This document shows, piece after piece, positions 33,423 to 42,949 of a DNA stretch of 64,000 bases (positions are counted from its first letter, which is position 1; the number at the start of each line of letters is the position of its first letter). Location: NCBI RefSeq assembly GCF_027107535.1, contig NZ_CP114282.1:62001-126000 (forward strand), read 5' to 3'. The notes beneath the pieces are model-generated. The model ran no database searches and was not told where the DNA came from. It was given only the letters and a program-made list of their open reading frames with translations. Position numbers and translations under genes: made by a program. The DNA is from Streptomyces aurantiacus. Lineage in GTDB: Bacteria; Actinomycetota; Actinomycetes; Streptomycetales; Streptomycetaceae.

Positions 33423-34967
33423 GTGAGTGACTTCCATGCGATCGATACCCTGCTTGCGGCCTCGCCCTCGGACCTAACCCCGTTGCCGCCAGCTCAGGAG
33501 CGGCGCCGGCTGCGCGAAGGCCTGCACCTCACGCGCGCGGAACTCGCGCAGGCCCTGAAGGTGAGTCCGTCGGCCGTCGGTGGATGGGAGGCAGGCCGCG
33601 ACCCCAGCGGCAAGGAGGTGCGGGAGGCGTACGCGTACTTCCTCGAGGGAGCCCGCACCAAGCTGGACGCCGCGGCAGCGGCCGACGGCCAGCTAGAGGA
33701 CGACAAGCTGGCGGAAGCCGAGCAGACCGCCGGCCAGGACGACGCCGCCGTTGACGTCCTGGCCGCCCCTCAGCCGTGTGTGCTGTGCGGGCAGCCGGCC
33801 CGGCATCAGGTCGAAGGGTTCCCCCAGCACTTGGATCCTGCTGAGTGCGTCCCGGCCGCGTCCGCGTCTGCACCCGCGCAGGCACAGAAGCCCGCGCCCC
33901 GCCCGGCATCGCAGAAGCCGGCTCAGGCCAGGAAGCCGGGGCAAGCAGCTGGCAGTGTGAAGGTGATGCCGGTGGGCCGCCGGGCGCAGGCGGCCTCCGA
34001 CACCCCGGACCTGATCGGCTCCGCGGTGGCGGCCGCGCTCGCCGAACACGCTGGCGACGTTGACGCCGCGACGGCCGCGCTCATCAAGCGGGCGATCCCG
34101 GACGCGATGGCGCTCCTGGATCACACCCGTAGGGGCGGACGCTACGACGTCGTCGCCCATCCGTGGCTGCCCGACATCCTGCGCAAGCAGACCGCCCGCG
34201 GCGCCGACCAGGTCTGGGAGGCCCGCCCGAAGTGGAGCCGGCCGGAGCTCCCCGCGGGCGAGCACGAGATCACGGCGCTGGACATCAACGGCGCCTACCT
34301 CTCCGCGTGGAAGACGCACCTGCCGCTCGGCCAGCTCGAACACACCACCGGCAACCACCACGACCGCCGCCGCGCCGGCCTGCACCTGATCACCCCGCCC
34401 GTGTGGGAGCACGAGGCGGTGCTGCCGAACCCGGTCGGCAACCGCGACGAGCCGGGCCCCCTGTGGGTCACCGAGCCCACCCTGCGCCTGCTGCTGCGCC
34501 TGTCGGGGCCGAAGTACGGGCTGTGCGACCCGCCTCAGATCCACGAGTCGTGGACGTCCGGGGCGACCGAGGGCCTGCTGGAGAAGTTCCGCATCGCACT
34601 GAAGGACGCCCGGGACCGGGCCATCGCCGAGGACGACACGGTCACCCTGGAGTACGTGAAGGCGATGTACTCGAAGTTCGTCTCGACACTGGGGGAGTCG
34701 AACTACAACCGGGAGCTCTACCGCACCGACTGGATGCACCTCATCCGCTCCCAGGCGTTCGCCAACCTGTGGTGGAAGGCCCACCGCGCCTACGACCACG
34801 GCCTGATGGTCGTCCGCGCGATGGGCACCGACGAACTCCACGTCACCGGCGACTGGCGGGCCGTCTTCCCCGAAGGCCGCGGCGTCACCGAAGTGAAGGT
34901 CAAAGACGTCTACACCGTGGGCACCGGCAACGGCCCGGCCCACGAGCCTCCTGAGGGCGTCTCCTAG
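33423..34967 (+). CDS. tap: Telomere-associated protein Tap
   Basis: The 514-residue protein has the Tap layout: an N-terminal XRE-like HTH (LREGLHLTRAELAQALKVSP, VGGWEAGRDP), a CVLCGQPARHQ cysteine motif, an Ala/Pro/Lys linker, and a conserved C-terminal domain. Tap binds the 3' telomeric overhang of linear Streptomyces replicons and recruits the terminal protein Tpg, encoded next. The C-terminal part contains DINGAYLSAW (Asp287) and MGTDELHVTGD (467-477), which look like family-B polymerase motifs A and C; that comparison is mine. The GTG 8 bp after AAGGG is chosen as start. From memory, published Tap proteins are longer, so this may be a short form. Confidence 0.85.
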   Translation: MSDFHAIDTLLAASPSDLTPLPPAQERRRLREGLHLTRAELAQALKVSPSAVGGWEAGRDPSGKEVREAYAYFLEGARTKLDAAAAADGQLEDDKLAEAEQTAGQDDAAVDVLAAPQPCVLCGQPARHQVEGFPQHLDPAECVPAASASAPAQAQKPAPRPASQKPAQARKPGQAAGSVKVMPVGRRAQAASDTPDLIGSAVAAALAEHAGDVDAATAALIKRAIPDAMALLDHTRRGGRYDVVAHPWLPDILRKQTARGADQVWEARPKWSRPELPAGEHEITALDINGAYLSAWKTHLPLGQLEHTTGNHHDRRRAGLHLITPPVWEHEAVLPNPVGNRDEPGPLWVTEPTLRLLLRLSGPKYGLCDPPQIHESWTSGATEGLLEKFRIALKDARDRAIAEDDTVTLEYVKAMYSKFVSTLGESNYNRELYRTDWMHLIRSQAFANLWWKAHRAYDHGLMVVRAMGTDELHVTGDWRAVFPEGRGVTEVKVKDVYTVGTGNGPAHEPPEGVS

Positions 34968-35067
34968 CGTCGATCACCCGTCCTGGCGTCAAATTCCTTC
35001 GCCGGGACGGGAGAACGCCGTTCCCAGCCCCGTACAGTGATCCACCACTCTGGATTCGGAAGAGACC

Positions 35068-35640
35068 ATGCCTGAGCGGAACATCGAGTTCGGCAAGTAC
35101 GGCGCCCACGGCATCAAAGGCCACGAAGCCGTCGCCCGGCAGCTGGACGCCCTCGCCGGCTACATCGCCACCCCGGTCACCGCACGGCGAGGCCTGCTCG
35201 CCCGGCTCCACTACCTCACCCGTACTGACCACGCCCGCCAGGCCGCCCGCGCGGCCGGACTGACCGTCACCGACCGCACCCTGCGCGCCTGGCAGACCGG
35301 AACCCGCACACCCTCCCGCCGCAACCTCGCCGCGCTCGAGCAGGCCTACCGCACCGTGCGCCGCGAAAACGTCGCCCGCTACCTCACCGCCCGCCTCAAC
35401 AAGGACGGCCGCGGCACCCGCGTGGAAATCCACCCCATCAACCAGTCCCGAGTCGACCGGCCCCGCCAGCGCGCCGTCGAGTTCCGCACGATGAACGTCC
35501 GCCGGTGGGAGCGCATCGTCGCCGCGTGGGCAGCCGGCAACAACCAGGAACTGGACGAGGCGTGGGTGGACCAGGTCGTCGACCTCGGCTCGCAGTGGGG
35601 CCAGTACGAGTACGTGACCAACGTCGGCTTCGCCGCATGA
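35068..35640 (+). CDS. tpg: Telomere terminal protein Tpg
   Basis: The 190-residue protein matches terminal proteins of linear Streptomyces replicons, which are covalently joined to the 5' DNA ends and prime filling of the terminal gap. Landmarks are TARRGLLARLHYLT, an HTH-like TVTDRTLRAWQTGTRTPSRR, and GRGTRVEIHPINQSRVD, followed by VRRWERIVAAW and WGQYEYVTNVG. GGAAGAG precedes the ATG. It forms an operon with tap. Together they argue strongly for a linear replicon. Confidence 0.9.
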   Translation: MPERNIEFGKYGAHGIKGHEAVARQLDALAGYIATPVTARRGLLARLHYLTRTDHARQAARAAGLTVTDRTLRAWQTGTRTPSRRNLAALEQAYRTVRRENVARYLTARLNKDGRGTRVEIHPINQSRVDRPRQRAVEFRTMNVRRWERIVAAWAAGNNQELDEAWVDQVVDLGSQWGQYEYVTNVGFAA

Positions 35641-35715
35641 AACGGTGACTCGGGGTTGCTGGTGAGCCATCGATTAGCGATAGCCGCAGAGGCCAGCCCT
35701 AATTCGGTACTGCCG

Positions 35716-35805
35716 GGGAACATCCCCGCAGGTACGGGGAGCAGCACCGTTCGTGCGAAGGCGAGATCGGCACAGCGGGACCATCCCCGCATGTGCGGGG
35801 AGCAG
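35716..35805 (-). CRISPR. Type I-E sub-array A (2 repeats, 1 spacer)
   Basis: Leftmost unit. Repeats are 35716-35744 (degenerate, GGTACGG in the stem) and 35777-35805, with one 32-nt spacer. The transcribed strand is minus: read there, the 29-nt repeat starts CTGCTCCCCGC and ends GGGGATGGTCCC, the E. coli-type I-E orientation. Its leader is 35806-35929, on the right. Confidence 0.9.
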
Positions 35806-35929
35806 ACTGCGTCACCTGCGAGTTTCCCTCAAGACCGGGCCCCCTTTCATCACTTCCGCAGATTCCGGCATTGCGGTCAATATCTATATTTAAGCTCCGT
35901 CGTGTTGGCCCCGCCGACGGTAGCGCGCG

Positions 35930-36812
35930 GGAGCCATCCCCGCGGGTGCGGGGAGCAGCTCGACGTCCGCACCGACGGCTACCTCGAAGTGGGACCATCC
36001 CCGCGGGTGCGGGGAGCAGGCTCACCGGGAGTCCACCATCCGGTATTCGCGGGGACCATCCCCGCGGGTGCGGGGAGCAAACGGCGCCTGGCATGGCCTT
36101 GAGCTGCCAGCCGGGACCATCCCCGCGGGTGCGGGGAGCAGGTGCCTGCGGTGAGCAGGACGGTGGCCGACTTGGGACCATCCCCGCGGGTGCGTGGAGC
36201 AGTTGCGGAGGCGGGTGCCGGCGGATTCCCAGTCGGGACCATCCCCGCGGGTGCGGGGAGCAGAGCAGGGTCTCACCGGGCGAAGGGACCTTGCTGGGGC
36301 CATCCCCGCGGGTGCGGGGAGCAGTCCGCGGCGCGGGCGACACGCCTTGTCACCGTGGGACCATCCCCGCGGGTGCGGGAAGCAGGTGAAGGGCGAGCTG
36401 TCTCGGACGTACGTTCCGGGACCATCCCCGCGGGTGCGGGGAGCAGGAGGAACGCGGCCCCGTCGCCGACGGCCCACAGGGGCCATCCCCGCGGGTGCGG
36501 GGAGCAGCCGCTGCCGGCGACGCGGACGGTCACTGCGTAGGGACCATCCCCGCAGGCGCGAGGAGCAGGCTGGCTGCCGCCCGGACGCGCTGCTCACCCG
36601 GGGACCATCCCCGAAGGCGCGGGGAGCAGAGGCATCGACGACATCGGGCGGGAACCAACTCGGGACCATCCCCGCAGGCGCGGGGAGCAGCAGACCGAGA
36701 AGATCCGCGGGACAGTCGAGGAGGGACCATCCCCGCAGGCGCGGGGAGCAGGACGAGTACCCGGGCCTTGAGCCCCTCGACACGGGACCATCCCCGCAGG
36801 CGCGGGGAGCAG
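35930..36812 (-). CRISPR. Type I-E sub-array B (15 repeats, 14 spacers)
   Basis: Repeats begin every 61 bp from 35930 to 36784. The left repeat has the terminal form GGAGCCATCC. The ten left repeats have a GGGT loop in the repeat hairpin, while the five nearest the leader carry AGGC, so the newer half was copied from a changed repeat. Leader 36813 to about 36937. Confidence 0.97.
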
Positions 36813-36937
36813 ACTGCGTCACCTGCGAGTTTCCCGCAGGACCGGGGCTGTTTTCATCACTTCCGCCGATTCCGGCATTACGGTCAATATCTTCCCCTTA
36901 CGCCCCGTCACGTTGACCCAGCGGACGGCAGCGCGCG

Positions 36938-37677
36938 GAGAGCAGCCGTGCCGGTCAAGGAGCGGCGCGAGCAGTGCAGGACCATCCCCGCGGGTGCGGG
37001 GAGCAGGTGTTCTCAGGCTAAAGCCTGGTGGGGCAGGTGGGACCATCCCCGCGGGTGCGGGGAGCAGCTGCTGCGTGGCGACTCCAGTGCACGGGCGACG
37101 GGACCATCCCCGCGGGTGCGGGGAGGAGCTGGAACCGGTGCCGTCCCAGTAGCTGTGGGCGGGACCATCCCCGCGAGTGCGGGGAGCAGCAGACGAGGGC
37201 CGTGTACGCGATGTCGATGTAGGGACCATCCCCGCAGGCGCGGGGAGCAGACCCGGGTGGTGCGGCGGGACTGGGTGCTCGGGGGGCCATCCCCGCAGGC
37301 GCGGGGAGCAGGGGTTCGGCAGGCTGGAGATGTCGCCCGATGCGGGACCATCCCCGCAGGCGCGGGGAGCAGGCGGTGGCGACGTCCGTGACGTAGGTGA
37401 GCGGGGGACCATCCCCGCAGGCGCGGGGAGCAGGGCGGCGGATCCGCGTACCGGCTCACCAGCCAGGGACCATCCTCGCGGGTGCGGGGAGCAGCACGGC
37501 GGCACGCCCGGGGTCGACAAGACGTGGGGACCATCCCCGCGGGTGCGGGGAGCAGGCAACCTTGTTCCAGACGCCGACGATGCCCTTGGGGCCATCCCCG
37601 CAGGTGCGGGGAGCAGGAGCCGCACTCACGCCGTTGGCTCTCGTCGCTGGGACCATCCCCGCAGGCGCGGGGAGCAG
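36938..37677 (-). CRISPR. Type I-E sub-array C (12 repeats plus a deleted terminal repeat, 12 spacers)
   Basis: The terminal repeat at ~36938-36945 has lost its middle and reads GGAGAGCAG. Full repeats start at 36978, 37039 and then every 61 bp to 37649. AGGC-loop repeats (37222-37405, 37649) and GGGT-loop repeats are mixed. Leader 37678-37801. Confidence 0.96.
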
Positions 37678-37801
37678 ACTTCGTCACCTGCGAGTTTCCC
37701 GCAGGACCGGGGCTGTTTTCATCACTTCCGTTGATTCCGGCATTGCGGTCAATATCTTCCCCTACGTCCCGTCATGTTGACCCAGCGGACGGCAGCGCAC
37801 G

Positions 37802-38742
37802 GGGGCCATTCCCGCGGGTGCGGGGAGCAGGGCCGGGAGATCGAGGGCTTCACGGCCCGCATGGGACCATCCCCGCGGGTGCGGGGAGCAGAGCGTCGCG
37901 GCGACGATCAAGCGGGCGAAGGAGGGACCATCCCCGCGGGTGCGGGGAGCAGCAGCTGTCGTCGGACGTCGGCCGCACCACCCAGGGACCATCCCCGCGG
38001 GTGCGGGGAGCAGGTCGACGGGCAGCTGCGCCTCCTCGACGAGCCGGGACCATCCCCACGGGTGCGGGGAGCAGGCCCGGTACCGGCGCGCCTTGGCCAC
38101 GGCCTCGGGACCATCCCTGCGGGTGCGGGGAGCAGGCTTGCAGCCCTTTCCACTCCAGGCCCCAGTTGGGACCATCCCCGCCGGTGCGGGGAGCAGCTCG
38201 CGGCACTTCCGGCAGGTGGGCGGGCACTCGGATCATCCCCGCGGGTGCGGGGAGCAGGCCACTCCTGCGTCGTATGGGGGTGTGGGGGCGGGATCATCCC
38301 CGCGGGTGCAGGGAGCAGGCCAGGCCGGTGCGCATCATCTGCGACACGGCGGGACCATCCCCGCGGGTGCGGGGAGCAGTCCGCGAGCTCCCGAGTGCTA
38401 CGCAGCTTGTCGGGACCATTCCCGCGGGTGCGGGGAGCAGGGCTACGGCGAGGATCAAGCGGACTGCTACCCGGGGCCATCCCGCGAGTGCGGGGAGCAG
38501 CCTTTCAAGATCGTGGATGAGGGTCGGAGACCGGGACCATCCCCGCGGGTGCGGGGAGCAGCAGCACGTGCTGGCGAAGGGCTGGACGCTGCAGGGACCA
38601 TCCCCGCATGCGCGGGGAGCAATCGGCGGCGTCCATCCTGTTGCCCGTGCGACGGGACCACCCCCGCGGGTGCGGGGAGCAGCGGTCGAACCTGATCGTC
38701 CGGGCGCTGGAGAAGGGACCATCCCCGCGGGTGCGGGAGCAG
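37802..38742 (-). CRISPR. Type I-E sub-array D (16 repeats, 15 spacers)
   Basis: Repeats start at 37802 and then at 37863 through 38412 every 61 bp, followed by 38473 (28 bp, one C lost), 38533, 38594, 38654 and 38715 (28 bp). The leader-proximal spacer (38683-38714, CGGTCGAACCTGATCG...) is identical to one in sub-array K. Leader 38743-38865. Confidence 0.97.
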
Positions 38743-38865
38743 ACTGCGTCACCTGCGAGTTTCCCTCAAGGCCGCGGCTGTTTTCACCACTTCCGCCGAT
38801 TCCGGCATCGCGGCAATATCTGCACTTACATCCCGTCACATTGGCCCCGCCGGCGGTTGCGCGCG

Positions 38866-39197
38866 GGAGCCACCCCTGCGGGTGCGGGGAGCAGTTGTAG
38901 ACCCGGGCCGTGGCTTCGAGGAGCCGGGAGCATCCCCGCGAATGCGGGGAGCAGATCCACTCCTCCCGGGCGCCGCTCATGCCGCGAGGGCCATCCCCGC
39001 GGGTGCGGGGAGCAGCAGCACACGGGCCGGTGCGAGGAGCACCTGTCGGGACCATCCCCGCGGGTGCGGGAGGCAGGCCGGGCGCAGGGCGAACTCGCCG
39101 CTGACCGGGGACCATCCCTGCAGGTGCGGGGAGCAGACGAAATTCGCGACCAACGACTACACCGCCCTGGGACCATCCCCGCATGCGCGAGGAGCAG
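38866..39197 (-). CRISPR. Type I-E sub-array E (6 repeats, 5 spacers)
   Basis: Repeats start at 38866 (terminal GGAGCCACCCC form), 38926, 38987, 39048, 39108 and 39169. Two spacers are 31 nt. The leader-proximal repeat has GCATGCGCGAGG in place of the usual stem. Leader 39198-39320. Confidence 0.95.
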
Positions 39198-39320
39198 ACT
39201 GCATCACCTGCGAGTTTCCCGCAGGACCAGGGCTGTTTTCATCACTTCCGCCGCTTCCGGCATTGCGGCAATACCAATACTTACGCCCCGTCACGTTGAC
39301 CCCGCCGACGGCAGCGCGCG

Positions 39321-39721
39321 GGAGCCATCCCTGCGGGTGCGGGGAGCAGCCTCCCACGCGGCCTGGGGCACGATCCGCCACGGGACCATCCCCGCGGGTG
39401 CGGGGAGCAGCGCGTGGCCGACCTCGACCTGGACCTCATGGTGGGACCATCCCCCACGGGTGCGGGGAGCAGGACCTGCGGTCAAGCAGCGGCGCGTTCC
39501 TGTCGGGATCATCCCCGCGGGTGCGGGGGTCAGAAGCCGCTGCACCCGCACCAGTTCCGGCACACGGGACCATCCCCGCAGGTGCGGGGGGGGGGGCAGC
39601 CACCCAGGCCAAGGCCCGCGCCCAGGGCCTGGGGACCATCCCCACAGGTGCGGGGAGCAGGAACTCGCCTCAGCGATCCCCGGGCATCCCCCGGGGCCAT
39701 CCCCGCAGGCGCGAGGAGCAG
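39321..39721 (-). CRISPR. Type I-E sub-array F (7 repeats, 6 spacers)
   Basis: Repeats start at 39321, 39382, 39443 (30 bp), 39505, 39566, 39632 and 39693. The repeat at 39566 holds a run of 11 G and is 34 bp long, which may be a sequencing error or real slippage. Leader 39722-39845. Confidence 0.95.
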
Positions 39722-39845
39722 ACTGCATCACCTGCGAGTTTCCCGCAGGACCGGGGCTGTTTTCATCACTTCCACAGATTCCGGTATTGCGGTCAATATC
39801 TATATTTACGCTCCGTCGTGTTGGCCCCGCCGACGGTAGGGCGCG

Positions 39846-40118
39846 GGAGCCATCCCCGCGGGTGCGGGGAGCAGCACACGAGCCATCTACTCAGCGCTCG
39901 CGTCCAGGGGCCATCCCCGCGGATGCGGGGAGCAGGCTGGCCTTCACTGGTGGTGCCGGACGAGGTGGGGACCATCCCCGCAGGTGCGGGGAGCAGCAGT
40001 CCACTGAGATCAACTCGTGGGAGGGCACGGGACCATCCCCGCAGGCGCGGGGAGCAGCCACGCTTCTCCAGGCCCACAGCCTTCCCCACGGGACCATCCC
40101 CGCAGGCGCGGGGAGCAG
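39846..40118 (-). CRISPR. Type I-E sub-array G (5 repeats, 4 spacers)
   Basis: Repeats start at 39846, 39907, 39968, 40029 and 40090. The spacer next to the leader (40058-40089, CCACGCTTCTCCAGG...) is identical to the leader-proximal spacer of sub-array J, and the two leaders share the same short deletion. Leader 40119-40240. Confidence 0.95.
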
Positions 40119-40240
40119 GCTGCGTCACCTGCGAGTTTCCCTCAAGGCCGGGGCCGTTCACCACTTCCGCCGATTCCGGCATTGCGGCCAATATCTGCAC
40201 TTACGCCCCGTCACGTTGACCCCGCCGACGGTAGCGCGCG

Positions 40241-40574
40241 GGAGCCATCCCTGCGGACGCGGGGAGTAGGCCGACAGCAACGGCGGAGACGGCCTGGAGC
40301 CGGGGCCATCCCGCGGGTGCGGGGAGCAGTTCGCGTTCGTGCTCGCCCTCGTCCTGGGCCTGGGGTCATCCCCGCGGGTGCGGGGAGCAGAGTCCGACCT
40401 TCGGTGGTGTGGATGACGCCGCAGGGGCCATCCCCGCGGGTGCGGGGAGCAGGGAACGACCGCCGGGAACTCGGCAAACACGACGGGGCCATCCCCGCAG
40501 GCGCGGGGAGCAGGCGGGCAGGAACGGGGGCAGGCCCAGCATCCAGGGACCATCCCCGCAGGCGCGGGGAGCAG
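40241..40574 (-). CRISPR. Type I-E sub-array H (6 repeats, 5 spacers)
   Basis: Repeats start at 40241 (terminal form, ends GAGTAG), 40302 (28 bp), 40362, 40424, 40485 and 40546. The two nearest the leader have the AGGC loop. Leader 40575-40698. Confidence 0.95.
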
Positions 40575-40698
40575 ACTGCGTCACCTGCGAGTTTCCCGCA
40601 GGACCGGGGCTGTTTTCATCACTTCCGCAGATTCCGGCATTGCGGTCAATATCTATATTTACGCTCCGTCGTGTTGGCCCCGCCGACGGCAGCGCGCG

Positions 40699-40958
40699 GG
40701 AGCCATCCCTGCGGGTGCGGGGAGCAGAGGGTCGCCGCGACCAACGGACTGATGTCGACGGGACCATCCCCGCATGCGCGGGGAGCAGTGCAGTTTCGAG
40801 AACTGGCATTTCGTCGGAGATGGACCATCCCCGCAGGTGCGGGGAGAAGTAGCAGAAGAGGACGCCAGCGTCGAAGACGAAGCAGGCGGGGTGCGGGGGA
40901 GCAGGTCATCGAGGGCTCGGCCGACCTGCAGGGACCATCCCGCGGGTCCGTGAGCGGG
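40699..40958 (-). CRISPR. Type I-E sub-array I, leaderless and broken on the right
   Basis: Sound repeats start at 40699, 40760 and 40821; the copies at ~40881-40904 and ~40931-40958 are badly degenerate and the array then runs into unrelated DNA. No leader is present on the right. The break coincides with the border of the DUF4365 operon. Confidence 0.88.
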
Positions 40959-41138
40959 GCCACATGGATGCCGCCGGGAGTGCTTCCGCTCCTCTGCTGC
41001 TGGGCCCCGACACCATGCGGCGCAACGCCCAGCTGGGCGACGGCATCATGGAATATGCCTACGGGCCGACGTCTTGCGGCGGTGAATGGGGGCATTCGCG
41101 GTAACCCGCACCCCCACTCTGTCGATTGCCCTTATCCG

Positions 41139-42341
41139 CTAGGAAGAGTTCTCGGGCCCTGGCTGACCCCTCGTCGCGTGACGCAGGAAACTCGAGTCGA
41201 CCACGAGGTCACCCGTCAGGTGCCACGCTCGCCGTTCGAAGCCCAACATCCCAGTAACGGTGAACGGCAGCTTGCGCTGGTACGCGATGACGGCCCAATT
41301 GTGATCTTCACCGGACAGGGTCATGTGGACCCTGCGCAGCTTGCCGTGCACGTCGGCGGTCAGCACGACTGACGCAGTCTCTTCGTCATCAGTGGACGCC
41401 TCATCGCGGCTAAGTGTCTTCACCAGCCCCACCAGCGTCTCTTGTCTAGGTGGCTCTTCCTGTCGGACGAGACGTTCCCGGACCCTGGGCAGTTCTGCCA
41501 TGACGTCGCGATCAAGCACGATCGTGGCCAGCCCCACATCAGGCCGTGGCGCGGCAGCAGCCCACTCGAAGGAGAGGTCTACGGAACGCAGGTGCGGCGC
41601 GGCGATGTCTTCAAGCGATTCGATCAGACTGGCGCTTACTCCCTGGCTCCCGGGGGCGTCAATCACTCGCTCATCCCACTGTCGACTTAGCCGTTCAGTG
41701 GTCTCCAGCCCTCGGGCCAGTGTTTCCATGACTCGCCTAGGAAACCGCTGGGGGGCATCCGCTGGCTCGACGTCGCCCTCGACCTCAGCCGGGAGTAGGG
41801 ACTCGCCCAAACGAGTCACGATCGTGAATACGAAGCTTCCGCTCTTGGTGTGCCCAAGTCGCACGTCCTCGTCCAAGAAGTCCGAGACCCCAGACGGCAG
41901 CCGGCCACGATGTGGATGCGAAGGAGAGGCAGCGGTGGTCGCTGCCGCCCTCATCATCTTGTACAGCGCTTGGATGGTCTTCTCGGCCTGATGGAACGGG
42001 ATCGTTCCATCCGTCATAGTTTGGTCAAGCCGGACGAAAAAGAGATCCGCGTGAGTACCGATGATGTGCTCGTGAAGCTCTTGAGCATCCCAGTTATGGA
42101 TGTACCCCAGCGACTCCAGGGTCTCCTGGAACCGCTGTTGGAAGTCTGTGTACGCAGTGGCGAGCGGGACCATGATGCGACCTTCTAGAGCGCCGCTGCT
42201 GGAAGTGAGGCGCCAGATCTCGCGGATCTGTTCCTGACGGGTCTCAAGTTCCCAGTCGTGCGCGGCCAGGAACTGAGACACCGCGCTAGGCGTAAGCGTC
42301 GAGGCGGCCTCACGGTAGCTGCTCAGCTCAGCAACGCTCAC
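41139..42341 (-). CDS. Uncharacterised partner of the DUF4365 protein
   Basis: I do not recognise this 400-residue protein. It appears alpha-beta mixed without membrane segments or classic nucleotide motifs. A helical N-terminal half contains LRLTSSSGALEG-like and HADLFFVRLDQTM segments; the C-terminal half is beta-rich (VDLSFEWAAAAP, TASVVLTADVHGKLRRVHMT). Its GTG start overlaps the stop of the DUF4365 gene (GTGA), so the two products should be made together and probably act together. It lies inside the CRISPR cluster, between sub-arrays I and J, whose facing ends are both damaged. A new defence module is an inference from location and partner. Confidence 0.7.
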   Translation of the reverse strand: MSVAELSSYREAASTLTPSAVSQFLAAHDWELETRQEQIREIWRLTSSSGALEGRIMVPLATAYTDFQQRFQETLESLGYIHNWDAQELHEHIIGTHADLFFVRLDQTMTDGTIPFHQAEKTIQALYKMMRAAATTAASPSHPHRGRLPSGVSDFLDEDVRLGHTKSGSFVFTIVTRLGESLLPAEVEGDVEPADAPQRFPRRVMETLARGLETTERLSRQWDERVIDAPGSQGVSASLIESLEDIAAPHLRSVDLSFEWAAAAPRPDVGLATIVLDRDVMAELPRVRERLVRQEEPPRQETLVGLVKTLSRDEASTDDEETASVVLTADVHGKLRRVHMTLSGEDHNWAVIAYQRKLPFTVTGMLGFERRAWHLTGDLVVDSSFLRHATRGQPGPENSS

Positions 42342-42949
42342 CTGGCACCTCCCTCGTTGTTCCCGATGGTCTCCATGATGCGGAGCAACTGCTCAACCGT
42401 GAACAGGTTACTTCTGGGTAGGTGGACTGTCTGGGTCAACTGCGACGTCGTCTCGCCCGGGAACTCTGACGCTGCCTGCCAGAACATGCGACTCTCGGTG
42501 ATCAGACGGTTCTCATCGACGTCTACCCACTTGGTCGCGTCTTCTGGAAGTAGTAGCACTCCCAGATATGCAGGGATGTGCCGTTTACCGTTGTTACCCC
42601 TCACCAGCTTGCGAAAGGGCTTGACCTTCATCGGCCACGCCAAGTGCTCCTCGGCGAGGCGACTGTGCTGGATCGTGGCCTTCAGTTGCAAATCAAACTG
42701 CGGACCAAGGATCCTCTTGTACTCCACAGACGACGTGATGGTGAGATCCACGCCCTCATAGTCCGTATCGTGCGTCTTGACGGCACAGCCAGCGGCGTAC
42801 GTGATCATCCGAGTGAACGCGAGGCTGATCTGCTCTTCCCGCGCACTCATGGGCAGCTGCCCATCTACCAAGTCTCGCTCATCACTCTCGCGGGCATCGA
42901 GGCGCGCAAGACCCGCCGGGGTCGACGGGTCATCGATGTCGCCTGCCAT
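42338..42949 (-). CDS. DUF4365 protein (predicted PD-(D/E)XK-like nuclease)
   Basis: The 203-residue protein has the DUF4365 pattern: EEQISLAFTRMITYAAGC, then YEGVDLTIT (Asp68) and PQFDLQLKAT (Gln88, Lys90), followed by HIPAYLGVLLLPED. The D...QxK arrangement fits a PD-(D/E)XK-type catalytic core. DUF4365 proteins occur in restriction-like and other defence contexts. The ATG follows a run of G that can serve as ribosome site. It is the first gene of a two-gene operon with 41139-42341. Confidence 0.75.
   Translation of the reverse strand: MAGDIDDPSTPAGLARLDARESDERDLVDGQLPMSAREEQISLAFTRMITYAAGCAVKTHDTDYEGVDLTITSSVEYKRILGPQFDLQLKATIQHSRLAEEHLAWPMKVKPFRKLVRGNNGKRHIPAYLGVLLLPEDATKWVDVDENRLITESRMFWQAASEFPGETTSQLTQTVHLPRSNLFTVEQLLRIMETIGNNEGGAR

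Noticed and set aside
35641..35715. Telomere sequence next to tpg
   Set aside because: No cluster of tight palindromes typical of Streptomyces telomeres is present; the DNA passes directly into CRISPR repeats.
36194..40269. Many long frames running through the CRISPR cluster (HPRGW/AGAGSR-type repeats)
   Set aside because: They are translations of the 29-nt repeat and lack stops only because of the 61-bp period and high GC. The same repetition occurs in several frames on both strands.
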